From: JBFWNZ01 sp050250795
Lineage (GTDB): Bacteria; Pseudomonadota; Alphaproteobacteria; UBA8366
Direction of reading: 5' to 3'
NCBI GenBank assembly: GCA_050250795.1
Contig: JBFWNZ010000151.1
Span: 1 to 8,765 of the forward strand
Length of the DNA: 8,765 nucleotides
In this document: one piece after another, positions 1-6,351 of the stretch
Numbering within the stretch: position 1 is the stretch's first letter
Layout: every line of letters starts with the position of its first letter
The notes under the pieces: generated by a model
What the model was told of the DNA's origin: nothing
Databases searched by the model: none
Seen by the model: only the letters and a program-made list of their open reading frames with translations
Made by a program: the position numbers and the translations under genes

Positions 1-996
1 TATTACCGCCGTGCCGACCCGCTGGGTGCCGCCGGGGATTTCACCACCGCGCCCGAGATCAGCCAGATGTTCGGCGAGATGATCGGCCTGTGGTGCGCCG
101 AGATGTGGCAGCGCATGGGCCGGCCGGCCCCGGCGATCCTCGCCGAGCTGGGGCCGGGGCGCGGCACGCTGATGGCCGACCTGCTGCGGGCGGCGCGCAT
201 GGCCCCCGGCTTTCCGGCCGCGCTGCGCCTCCATCTGGTCGAGACCAGCCCGGCCCTGCGGGCGCGCCAGCGCGCGGCGCTGCCCGGCCTCGACGTCGTC
301 TGGCACGACCGCGTCGAGTCGGTACCGGACGGGCCGTTGCTGCTGGTCGCCAACGAGTTCTTCGATGCCCTGCCGGTGCACCAGTTCGTGTGCACGCCGC
401 GCGGCTGGCGCGAAAGGCTGGTAGCGGTCGGCGCCGACGGCAGGTTCGGGCTGGTCCTGGCCGCCGCGCCGACGCCGATGGCCGCGCTGATCGCGCCGGC
501 GCTGCGCGATTCGGCCGCCGAAGGTGCGGTGGCCGAGGTCTCGCCCGCATCCATCGCCGCCGCCGCCGCCATTGGCCGGCGCATCGCGGCGCAGGGCGGC
601 GCCGCCCTCATCCTCGACTACGGCGATGCGCAGGGCCGCGGCGGCGATACCCTGCAGGCGGTCCGCCGCCATGCCCGCCACGACCCGTTCGACGCCCCGG
701 GCAGCGCCGACCTGACCGCCCATGTCGATTTCGCGCGCCTCGCCCAGGCCGCGTCCGAGGGCGGCGCGCGCTGCCACGGCCCGGTCTCGCAGGGCGCCTT
801 CCTGGAGCGGCTGGGCATCCGGCTGCGCGCCGACCGGCTGCGTCCCGCGGCAGTGCCGGGATCGGTGGACGCCGCATTGGACCGCTTGATCGGACCCGCC
901 GGGATGGGCACCTTGTTCAAGGCGCTCGCGGTCGTACATCCCGATCTCGGACCGCCGCCCGCCTTCGAGCAACCCGACGCGATGGACTCCGCATGA
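1..996 (+). CDS. SAM-dependent methyltransferase, MidA/NDUFAF7 family (COG1565), 5' end cut by window
   Basis: The reading frame is open from base 1 to a TGA at 994-996, giving 331 visible residues. The family usually has about 350-360, so I infer that some 20-30 N-terminal residues lie outside. The first visible residues, YYRRADPLGAAGDFTTAPE followed by ISQMFGE, are the hallmark N-terminal motif of this family. A glycine-rich SAM-binding loop (ELGPGRGT, around bases 145-168) follows, then NEFFDALPVHQF (around 352-387) and LILDYGD (around 610-630). In mitochondria the homologue NDUFAF7 methylates an arginine of the complex I subunit NDUFS2; the bacterial substrate is not established, so only methyltransferase activity is assigned. 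The stop overlaps the ATG of the next gene (ATGA), indicating translational coupling. In many alphaproteobacteria this gene lies between lgt and pgeF; lgt would be off the left edge. Family assignment is secure, substrate is not. Confidence 0.93.
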   Translation, partial: YYRRADPLGAAGDFTTAPEISQMFGEMIGLWCAEMWQRMGRPAPAILAELGPGRGTLMADLLRAARMAPGFPAALRLHLVETSPALRARQRAALPGLDVVWHDRVESVPDGPLLLVANEFFDALPVHQFVCTPRGWRERLVAVGADGRFGLVLAAAPTPMAALIAPALRDSAAEGAVAEVSPASIAAAAAIGRRIAAQGGAALILDYGDAQGRGGDTLQAVRRHARHDPFDAPGSADLTAHVDFARLAQAASEGGARCHGPVSQGAFLERLGIRLRADRLRPAAVPGSVDAALDRLIGPAGMGTLFKALAVVHPDLGPPPAFEQPDAMDSA

Positions 997-1778
997 CCGT
1001 TCCGGTCCGCCCGCATTCCGCCCCTGCCCTCGCCGGCCTGCCGGGCCTGCGGCATGCCTTCTTCGGCCGCCCCGGCGGCGTCAGCGACGGCATCTATGCC
1101 TCGCTCAATGTCGGCTACGGCTCCAAGGACGATCCCGAGGCGGTGGCCGAGAACCGCCGCCGCGCGATGGCGGCGCTGGGCCGCGAGGCCGAGGCGCTGG
1201 TCACGGTCTATCAGGTGCACAGCCCGACCGTCGTCCGCGCCGACCGCCCCTGGGCGCATGCCGAGGCGCCCAAGGCCGACGCCCTTGTGACCGACCGGCC
1301 GGGCGTCGTGCTCGGCATCATGACCGCGGATTGCGCGCCCGTTCTGTTCGCCGATCCCGAGGCCGGCGTCGTTGGCGCCGCCCATGCCGGCTGGCGCGGC
1401 GCGCTGGGCGGCGTGATCCAGGCGACCGTCGCCGCGATGCAGGAACTGGGCGCGCGCCCCGCCGCGATCCGCGCCGCGGTCGGTCCGGCCATCGGCCCGG
1501 CCTCCTATGAGGTGGGGCCGGAATTCCCCGCGCCCTTCCGCGCCGCCGGCCCGGCCAACGACCGCTTCTTCCGTCCGGCCCGGCGCGCGGGCCACTGGAT
1601 GTTCGACCTGCCCGGCTACTGCCTGTCGGTGCTGGAGGGGCTGGGCCTCGAACGGGCCGAGCGACTGGATGCGGACACCGTCGCCGATCCGGACGCCTTC
1701 TTCAGCTACCGGCGCGCCTGCCTGACCGGCGAGCCGGATTACGGCCGCATGCTGTCGGCCATCGTCCTCGACGGCTGA
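993..1778 (+). CDS. pgeF: Peptidoglycan editing factor / multicopper-like purine nucleoside phosphorylase (YfiH, DUF152)
   Basis: This 261-residue protein matches the usual family length. It has the three metal-binding motifs of the YfiH/LACC1 (FAMIN) fold: QVHSPTVV with H76, TADCAPVLF with C114, and AHAGWRG with H131. RPGGVSDGIYASLNVGYGS near residues 26-44 and FFSYRR near 236-241 are also typical. The E. coli homologue removes wrongly incorporated residues from peptidoglycan precursors. Family members act on purine nucleosides (phosphorolysis and adenosine deamination); older annotations call them laccase or polyphenol oxidase. The ATG at 993 was chosen because it overlaps the upstream stop in an ATGA junction and because the homology begins soon after it; the same frame stays open upstream but there it is only the shadow of the methyltransferase gene. 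It is a cytoplasmic enzyme with no signal peptide. The biological role is less certain than the family. Confidence 0.95.
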   Translation: MTVPVRPHSAPALAGLPGLRHAFFGRPGGVSDGIYASLNVGYGSKDDPEAVAENRRRAMAALGREAEALVTVYQVHSPTVVRADRPWAHAEAPKADALVTDRPGVVLGIMTADCAPVLFADPEAGVVGAAHAGWRGALGGVIQATVAAMQELGARPAAIRAAVGPAIGPASYEVGPEFPAPFRAAGPANDRFFRPARRAGHWMFDLPGYCLSVLEGLGLERAERLDADTVADPDAFFSYRRACLTGEPDYGRMLSAIVLDG

Positions 1779-1795
1779 CCCGGCGGACCCTTCTC

Positions 1796-1864
1796 ATGCC
1801 CTATCTGATCCAGCTTTTCGCGCTGCTGCTGCTCGGCACGGTGGTGTGCTGTGCGCTGCTCTAG
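1796..1864 (+). CDS. Possible 22-residue hydrophobic membrane micro-protein, coupled to the lipoprotein gene
   Basis: An ATG at 1796-1798 opens a 22-codon frame closed by TAG at 1862-1864. The peptide begins MPYLIQLF, continues with a run of leucines, and ends VVCCALL, so nearly all of it could span a membrane. GGCGGA at 1783-1788, about 7 nt before the ATG, is a modest ribosome-binding site. Most codons end in G or C, as in neighbouring genes, though that is weak evidence in such GC-rich DNA. Its 3' end overlaps the GTG start of the next gene by 14 nt in another frame. It could be a small membrane protein, a short leader that delivers ribosomes to the poorly marked GTG start, or a chance frame. 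I do not recognise it as a named family. Confidence 0.35.
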   Translation: MPYLIQLFALLLLGTVVCCALL

Positions 1865-2810
1865 GGCACTCGCCGCGCTGCTTCTCGCCCCGCTCGTCGC
1901 CTGCGGCCCGCTGCCGCGCCCGTTCAAGCCGGACCAGGTGCCGGGCGTGGCGGACAAGCAGGCGGTGAACCCGCTGCTCAATCCGCATGTCGGCGAGAGC
2001 ATCGCGGTCGCGCTCGACGGCCCCGCGCCCCCCGATGCCGTCGCCCGGGCCGAGGCCCTGGCCAAGTCTCTCTCCGCGCGCGGCATCCCCGCCACCGCGC
2101 GCAGCGTCGCCAATCCGCGCTACCGCCTCGTCGGCACGCCGGAGCTGGTGGAGCTGCCGCCGGACGAGCCTTCCGACGGCGCGCCCACCGCAATCGTCTG
2201 GCAGCTGGTGGACGAGGCCGGGCGGCCGCGCGGCCCGGCGACGCGCCAGCCCCCCGCCGCGACCGAGGCCGTCGCCGCCGGGATCGAGGCGGCGCTCGAC
2301 TCCGAAGCCGCGGCATCCGCCGCCACGGCCGGGCCCACCCCCGTCCGGCGCGCCATCGCGCTGGCCCAGGTCAGCGGCGCGCCCGGCGACGGTGCCACGG
2401 CCATGCCGCGCGCGCTGGCCGCCATCCTGCCGCAGATCGGCATCCCCTATGAAGCCGACCCCGCCGCCGCCGTGCTGCGGGTGGAATTGCGGGTCGCCGT
2501 CGCGCCGCGCGACGACAAGTCCGAACAGGTGAAACTCGACTGGACGATGCGCGACCCCGCCGGCGAGACGGTCGCGACCCTGGCCCAGAGCAACGCCGTC
2601 CCCAAGGGGCGGCTGGCGGGCCGGTGGGGCGCGCTCGCCTACGATATCGCGGTCGCCGCGTCCGACGGACTCGCCGCCGCGCTCGACCAGGCGGGCAAGG
2701 CGGTTCCCCAGGGCGGCCACCGGCTGGAGACGCCGCCCGACATCCTGTCGCTCAAACCCTCGCTGCGCCGCCTGTCGGAGGATGCGCAGAATGCCGCGCC
2801 GAAGCCGTGA
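1851..2810 (+). CDS. Hypothetical lipoprotein with an apparent internal two-fold repeat
   Basis: This is a 319-residue protein starting with GTG. The frame is closed upstream by a TGA at 1806-1808 and has no ATG or TTG in between, so GTG 1851 is the only reasonable start. Residues 1-18 form a lipoprotein signal: basic MRCSR, a hydrophobic stretch, then the lipobox LVAC with C18 as the predicted lipidated residue. The residue after it is Gly, not Asp, so outer-membrane sorting is plausible. I do not recognise the mature part. It contains two similar segments, about 51-149 and 169-279. Each begins with IA(V/L)A, has an ARAEALAKSL/PRALAAIL helix followed by GIP, a beta-rich part with (W)QLVDEAG or (D)WTMRDPAG, and ends with a GIEAALD/GLAAALD helix. 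A ribosome-binding site is not obvious; translation may be coupled to the overlapping micro-ORF. It is probably the last gene of the methyltransferase-pgeF operon, a context that suggests but does not prove an envelope role. Confidence 0.85.
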   Translation: MRCSRALAALLLAPLVACGPLPRPFKPDQVPGVADKQAVNPLLNPHVGESIAVALDGPAPPDAVARAEALAKSLSARGIPATARSVANPRYRLVGTPELVELPPDEPSDGAPTAIVWQLVDEAGRPRGPATRQPPAATEAVAAGIEAALDSEAAASAATAGPTPVRRAIALAQVSGAPGDGATAMPRALAAILPQIGIPYEADPAAAVLRVELRVAVAPRDDKSEQVKLDWTMRDPAGETVATLAQSNAVPKGRLAGRWGALAYDIAVAASDGLAAALDQAGKAVPQGGHRLETPPDILSLKPSLRRLSEDAQNAAPKP

Positions 2811-2818
2811 TCGCGCGG

Positions 2819-2848
2819 TTTACAGGGGCCGGGGCGCCCTGATATAGA
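2819..2848 (+). promoter_or_regulatory. Predicted sigma70-type promoter for prs
   Basis: TTTACA at 2819-2824 matches the -35 consensus TTGACA at 5 of 6 positions. It is followed by an 18-nt GC-rich spacer and TATAGA at 2843-2848, which resembles the -10 box TATAAT. The site lies just after the lipoprotein stop and before prs, with a start of transcription expected near 2855. The spacer contains an 8-bp palindrome (GGGCGCCC, 2832-2839) of unknown meaning. This is the best promoter by inspection in the left two thirds of the window; no experimental support is available. Confidence 0.55.
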
Positions 2849-2859
2849 GTGCGCCGATT

Positions 2860-2884
2860 GATCCGCCGGGTTCGCCGGCGGGTC
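2860..2884 (+). other. GC-rich hairpin in the prs leader
   Basis: Bases 2860-2869 and 2875-2884 pair as a 10-bp stem (seven G-C pairs next to the loop plus GAT/GTC with one wobble) around a GTTCG loop. The sequence after it, GAATTTCC, is not a U-tract, so it is a weak intrinsic terminator at best. Given the predicted promoter just upstream it would lie at the very 5' end of the prs transcript, where such hairpins can stabilise mRNA. It could alternatively end transcription from the lipoprotein gene. The remainder of the leader (2885-2976) shows nothing I recognise. Confidence 0.45.
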
Positions 2885-2976
2885 GAATTTCCTATTGCGT
2901 TTTCCCGGATGCGGCGCCGCTGCACGTCCCTGCGTAAGGGCCGCCGGGATGCGGGACGGACGCTCCGGGGGACGGC

Positions 2977-3912
2977 ATGAAGATACTGGCCTGCAACAGC
3001 AACCGGCCGCTGGCCGAGGCGATCTCGGCCTATCTGAGCGTCCCTCTGACCCAGGCCTCGGTCCGCCGCTTCTCGGACATGGAGGTCTTCGTCGAGATCC
3101 TGGAGAACGTCCGCGGCGAGGACGTCTACATCGTCCAGTCCACCAGCTACCCCGCCAACGACAACCTGATGGAGCTGCTGGTCGCGATCGACGCGCTGCA
3201 CCGCGGCTCCGCCAAGCGCATCACCGCCGTCATCCCCTATTACGGCTATGCCCGCCAGGACCGGAAGACCGGCCCGCGCACGCCGATCTCGGCCAAGCTG
3301 GTGGCGAACCTGATCACCACCGCCGGGGCCGACCGGGTGCTGACGCTCGACCTGCATGCCGGGCAGATCCAGGGCTTCTTCGACATCCCGACCGACAACC
3401 TCTATGCCGCGCCGGTCTTCGCCACGGATATCGAGGACCGCTACGGCCGCGGCGACGACCTGATCATCGTGTCGCCCGATGTCGGCGGCGTGGTCCGCGC
3501 GCGCCAGATCGCGCGGCGGCTGGATGCCGACCTCGCCATCATCGACAAGCGGCGCGAGCGCGCGGGCGTGTCCGAGGTGATGAACATCATCGGCGACGTG
3601 GTGGACCGGCGCTGCGTGCTGATCGACGACATCGTCGATTCGGCGGGCACGCTGTGCAACGCCGCCGTCGCGCTGATGCAGGCCGGCGCCAAGTCGGTCA
3701 GCGCCTATGTGACGCATGGCGTGCTGTCGGGCGGCGCCGTCGCGCGCGTCGCCGCCTCGCCGCTGGAGATGCTGGTCACGACCGACAGCATCCAGGCGAC
3801 CGAGGCGATGCGCGTGTCGCAGAATGTGCGCCAGATCACCCTCGCCCCGCTGCTCGGCGAAGCGATGCAGCGGATCGCAGATTCGCGGTCGGTCTCCAGC
3901 CTGTTCGACTGA
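2977..3912 (+). CDS. prs: Ribose-phosphate pyrophosphokinase (PRPP synthase)
   Basis: The enzyme transfers pyrophosphate from ATP to ribose 5-phosphate, making PRPP for purine, pyrimidine, histidine, tryptophan and NAD synthesis. The protein has 311 residues, the normal length of class I enzymes. It contains RRFSDMEVFVEI (30-41), the ATP-binding region YYGYARQDRK (88-97), DLHAGQIQGFFDIP (125-138) with catalytic-region H127, the flexible catalytic loop KRRERAG (191-197) with K191 and R193, and the PRPP-binding loop LIDDIVDSAGT (215-225). Ser222 occupies a position that is often Thr in the family; this is a mild substitution. GGGGGA at 2967-2972, 4 nt before the ATG, is the ribosome-binding site. 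It has its own predicted promoter and is followed after 92 nt by rplY, an arrangement common in proteobacteria. Confidence 0.97.
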   Translation: MKILACNSNRPLAEAISAYLSVPLTQASVRRFSDMEVFVEILENVRGEDVYIVQSTSYPANDNLMELLVAIDALHRGSAKRITAVIPYYGYARQDRKTGPRTPISAKLVANLITTAGADRVLTLDLHAGQIQGFFDIPTDNLYAAPVFATDIEDRYGRGDDLIIVSPDVGGVVRARQIARRLDADLAIIDKRRERAGVSEVMNIIGDVVDRRCVLIDDIVDSAGTLCNAAVALMQAGAKSVSAYVTHGVLSGGAVARVAASPLEMLVTTDSIQATEAMRVSQNVRQITLAPLLGEAMQRIADSRSVSSLFD

Positions 3913-4004
3913 GGGCCGCGCGACGGTTTTAACGGTTTTCAAGCAGACGGTGCGGACACCCTTGGAGGCCGCGCCGAACCGAGTGGAAGACGAAAGGACG
4001 TATC
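3913..4004 (+). promoter_or_regulatory. prs-rplY intergenic region with rplY ribosome-binding site
   Basis: The 92-nt gap contains two tandem ACGGTTTT copies (3923-3930 and 3932-3939) with no inverted repeat before them, so there is no convincing terminator and read-through from prs into rplY is likely. AAGGA at 3995-3999, 5 nt before the ATG at 4005, is a good ribosome-binding site and decides the rplY start. I could not find a convincing -35/-10 pair. Confidence 0.4.
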
Positions 4005-4613
4005 ATGGCAGACCATTCGATGAACGCGGAGACGCGCGACCGGGCCGGTAAGGGGGCCGCCCGGGCCACGCGTCGCGCCGGGCGCGTGCCGGCGGTGATC
4101 TATGGCGGCAACGAGGCCCCGGTTCTGGTCTCGGTGGACCCGCGCGACGTGCGCAAGGGCCTGGAGACGGGCGCCCTGCTGTCGCATGTCTATGAGCTGA
4201 ACATCGGCGGCAAGACCCAACGCGTGCTGGCCCGCGACGTGCAGCTGCACCCCGTCACCGATGCGCCGGAGCATGTCGATTTCCTGCGCGTCACCGGCGC
4301 CACCCGGGTGACGGTCGAGGTGCCCTGCATCTTCCACAACGAAGAGACCTCGCCGGGCCTGAAGCGCGGCGGCGTGCTGAACGTCGTGCGCTATGCCATC
4401 GAAGTCACCTGCGCCGCAGATGCGATCCCGGAGCATTTCGACGTCGATCTCGGCGGCCTGGACATCGGCGACAGCGTGCATATCAGCGCCGTCGCCCTGC
4501 CGGCCGGCGTTCGCCCGACCATCGCCCGCGACTTCACCATCGCCTCTGTCGCCGCTCCCAGCGGCGGTGCCGAACCGGCCGAGGGCGAGGGTGACGCAGC
4601 GGCCGAGGGCTAG
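4005..4613 (+). CDS. rplY: 50S ribosomal protein L25, long form with C-terminal domain (CTC/TL5 type)
   Basis: L25 binds 5S rRNA in the large ribosomal subunit; the long form is also called general stress protein CTC. The 202-residue protein has the N-terminal L25 domain (about 5-95), with RDRAGKGAARATRRAGRVPAVIYG and its characteristic KG...R..GRVPAV-YG pattern, then RDVQLHPVTDAPEHVDFLRV around 76-95. The TL5-like beta domain follows (about 96-190) and includes KRGGVLNVVRY and the GGLDIGDSVHIS motif. The tail is acidic and Ala/Gly-rich, as in many alphaproteobacterial versions. ATG 4005 is chosen for its ribosome-binding site; Met6 is a less likely start. It lies 12 nt upstream of pth, and L25-Pth pairing is a widespread bacterial arrangement that joins ribosome structure to recycling of peptidyl-tRNA. 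Confidence 0.96.
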   Translation: MADHSMNAETRDRAGKGAARATRRAGRVPAVIYGGNEAPVLVSVDPRDVRKGLETGALLSHVYELNIGGKTQRVLARDVQLHPVTDAPEHVDFLRVTGATRVTVEVPCIFHNEETSPGLKRGGVLNVVRYAIEVTCAADAIPEHFDVDLGGLDIGDSVHISAVALPAGVRPTIARDFTIASVAAPSGGAEPAEGEGDAAAEG

Positions 4614-4625
4614 TCGGGCCGCGCC

Positions 4626-5243
4626 ATGCTGCTGCTCGTGGGGCTGGGCAACCCCGGCCCGAGATACGAGCGGAACCGGCACAATATCGGCTTCATGGCG
4701 GTGGACGCGATCGTCCGCCGCCATGGCTTCGCCGACTGGCGCGGACGGTTCCAGGGACTGGCGGCCGAGGGAACCCTCGGCGGCAGCAAGGTCCTGGCGC
4801 TGAAGCCGACCACCTTCATGAACGAATCGGGCCGCTCGGTCGCCGAGGCGGCCCGGTTCTTCAAGCTGCCCCCCGCCGCGATCGCCGTGATCCATGACGA
4901 GCTCGACCTCGCGCTCGGCAAGGTCCGGGTCAAGCTGGGCGGCGGCCATGCCGGGCATAACGGCCTGCGCAGCATCCAGGCCCATCTCGGCCCCGATTAC
5001 TGGCGGGTGCGCGTCGGCATCGGCCATCCCGGCGACAAGGACCGGGTGCACGGCCATGTGCTGGGCGATTTCGCCAAGGCGGACGAGCCGCTGGTCGGCC
5101 GTCTCGTCGACGCCATCGCCGAAGCGGCGCCGCTGCTGGCGTCCGACGGCCAGAACGAATTCATGAGCAAGGTCGCGCTGCTGACCCAGCCGCCGCGACC
5201 CAGGACGCCGGCGCCCGAGCGCGGGCCCGAGCCGAAGGAATAG
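4626..5243 (+). CDS. pth: Peptidyl-tRNA hydrolase
   Basis: Pth cleaves the ester bond of peptidyl-tRNAs that drop off ribosomes, recycling tRNA in the cytoplasm. The 205-residue protein has every expected active-site element: GLGNPGPRYERNRHNIGF with N9 and catalytic H19, KPTTFMNESG with N66, HDELDLALGKVR with D91, and GGGHAGHNGLRS with N112 (corresponding to E. coli N10, H20, N68, D93 and N114). The C-terminal 20 or so residues are Pro/Arg/Glu-rich and probably disordered; this extension is longer than in E. coli but common in alphaproteobacteria. The ATG follows the rplY stop by 12 nt with only a weak ribosome-binding site, consistent with operon read-through. The stop is 4 nt from ychF. Confidence 0.97.
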   Translation: MLLLVGLGNPGPRYERNRHNIGFMAVDAIVRRHGFADWRGRFQGLAAEGTLGGSKVLALKPTTFMNESGRSVAEAARFFKLPPAAIAVIHDELDLALGKVRVKLGGGHAGHNGLRSIQAHLGPDYWRVRVGIGHPGDKDRVHGHVLGDFAKADEPLVGRLVDAIAEAAPLLASDGQNEFMSKVALLTQPPRPRTPAPERGPEPKE

Positions 5244-5247
5244 GACG

Positions 5248-6348
5248 ATGGGCTTCAATTGCGGGATCGTCGGCCTGCCCAATGTGGGCAAGTCCACCTT
5301 GTTCAACGCGCTGACCAGTTCGGCGGCGGCGGAGGCGGCGAACTATCCCTTCTGCACCATCGAGCCGAATGTCGGCCGGGTGCCGGTGCCCGATGCACGG
5401 CTGGACACGCTGGCGCGGATCGCGAAGTCGGTGAAGACCGTGCCGACGACGCTGGAATTCGTGGACATCGCCGGCCTCGTCCGCGGCGCCTCGAAGGGCG
5501 AGGGCCTGGGCAACCAGTTCCTCGGCCATATCCGCCAGGTCGATGCCATCGTCATGGTGCTGCGCTGCTTCGAGGACGACAACGTCACCCATGTCGAGGG
5601 ATCGGTCGATCCGGTCCGCGACGCCGAGACGGTGATGACCGAGCTGATGATCGCAGACCTGGAAAGCCTGGAGCGCCGCATCGAGCCGCTGGAGAAGCGC
5701 GCGAAGCAGGGCGACAAGGAGGCGACGGCCGAGGTCGCGGTGATGCGGCCCGTGCTGGCCGCGTTGCGCGAGGGCAAGCCCGCGCGCGCGGTCGCGATCC
5801 CGCGCGAGCAGCGTCCGGTCTTCCGCCGCCTGCAACTGCTGACGGCCAAGCCGCTGCTCTACATCTGCAATGTCGACGAAGGCAGCGCCGCAGAGGGCAA
5901 TGCGCATACGGCGCGTGTCGCGGCGATGGCCGAGGCCGAGGGGGCGGCCAGCGTCGTCATCTCCGCCGCCATCGAGGCCGAGCTGGGCGAGCTGGACGAT
6001 GCCGCGGAGCGCCAGGCCTATCTGGAGAGCCTGGGCCTGTCGGAAACCGGGCTCGCGCGCGTCATCCGCGCCGGCTACGGCCTGCTCGACCTCATCACCT
6101 ATTTCACCGCCGGCCCAAAGGAGGCCCGTGCCTGGACCATCCCGCGCGGCACCAAGGCAGCCGAGGCGGCGGGCCGTATCCACTCCGACTTCGAGCGGGG
6201 CTTCATCGCCGCCGAGACCATCGCCTATGACGACTATGTCGCCGGCAATGGCGAACAGGGCGCGAAGGAAGCCGGGCGGATGCGGGCCGAGGGCCGCGAC
6301 TATACGGTCCAGGACGGCGACGTGATCCTGTTCCGCTTCAACGTCTAG
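5248..6348 (+). CDS. ychF: Redox-regulated ribosome-associated ATPase YchF (Obg/OLA1 family)
   Basis: YchF/OLA1 is a TRAFAC-class P-loop protein that prefers ATP and associates with ribosomes and the stress response. At 366 residues it is of normal length. Visible are the Walker A loop GLPNVGKS (9-16), NYPFCTIEPNVG (32-43) in switch I, DIAGLVRGASKGEGLGNQFL (73-92) in switch II, and NVDE (208-211), which replaces the GTPase NKxD motif and explains ATP preference. A helical insertion covers about 130-180, and a C-terminal TGS domain about 283-366 ends in DGDVILFRFNV. AGGA at 5240-5243 provides the ribosome-binding site, overlapping the pth stop, so the two are translationally linked. It is the last gene of this + strand cluster, and its stop lies 3 bp from the stop of the convergent modA gene. 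Confidence 0.97.
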   Translation: MGFNCGIVGLPNVGKSTLFNALTSSAAAEAANYPFCTIEPNVGRVPVPDARLDTLARIAKSVKTVPTTLEFVDIAGLVRGASKGEGLGNQFLGHIRQVDAIVMVLRCFEDDNVTHVEGSVDPVRDAETVMTELMIADLESLERRIEPLEKRAKQGDKEATAEVAVMRPVLAALREGKPARAVAIPREQRPVFRRLQLLTAKPLLYICNVDEGSAAEGNAHTARVAAMAEAEGAASVVISAAIEAELGELDDAAERQAYLESLGLSETGLARVIRAGYGLLDLITYFTAGPKEARAWTIPRGTKAAEAAGRIHSDFERGFIAAETIAYDDYVAGNGEQGAKEAGRMRAEGRDYTVQDGDVILFRFNV

Positions 6349-6351
6349 GGC

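Noticed and set aside
90..992. N-terminal extension of pgeF in the same frame back to position 90
   Set aside because: That part lies out of frame inside the methyltransferase gene and translates to Arg/Pro/Gly-rich sequence. PgeF homology begins just after the ATG at 993, which forms the ATGA junction.
3923..3939. Tandem ACGGTTTT copies after prs as a terminator
   Set aside because: No inverted repeat precedes the T-runs, and the runs are only four T's; probably incidental.
2752..3942. Open frame of 396 codons on the - strand opposite prs
   Set aside because: prs carries every catalytic motif on the other strand. The antisense product is a His/Arg/Asp-rich low-complexity sequence typical of GC-rich shadow frames.
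3939..5306. Open frame of 455 codons on the - strand opposite rplY and pth
   Set aside because: It spans two complete, well-conserved genes and their gap, has no recognisable domain, and its composition is that of an antisense shadow.
5319..5340. GGC/GCG-rich short repeat within ychF as a microsatellite
   Set aside because: It encodes the Ala-rich stretch before NYPFCTIEPN that is usual in YchF proteins, so it is ordinary coding sequence.
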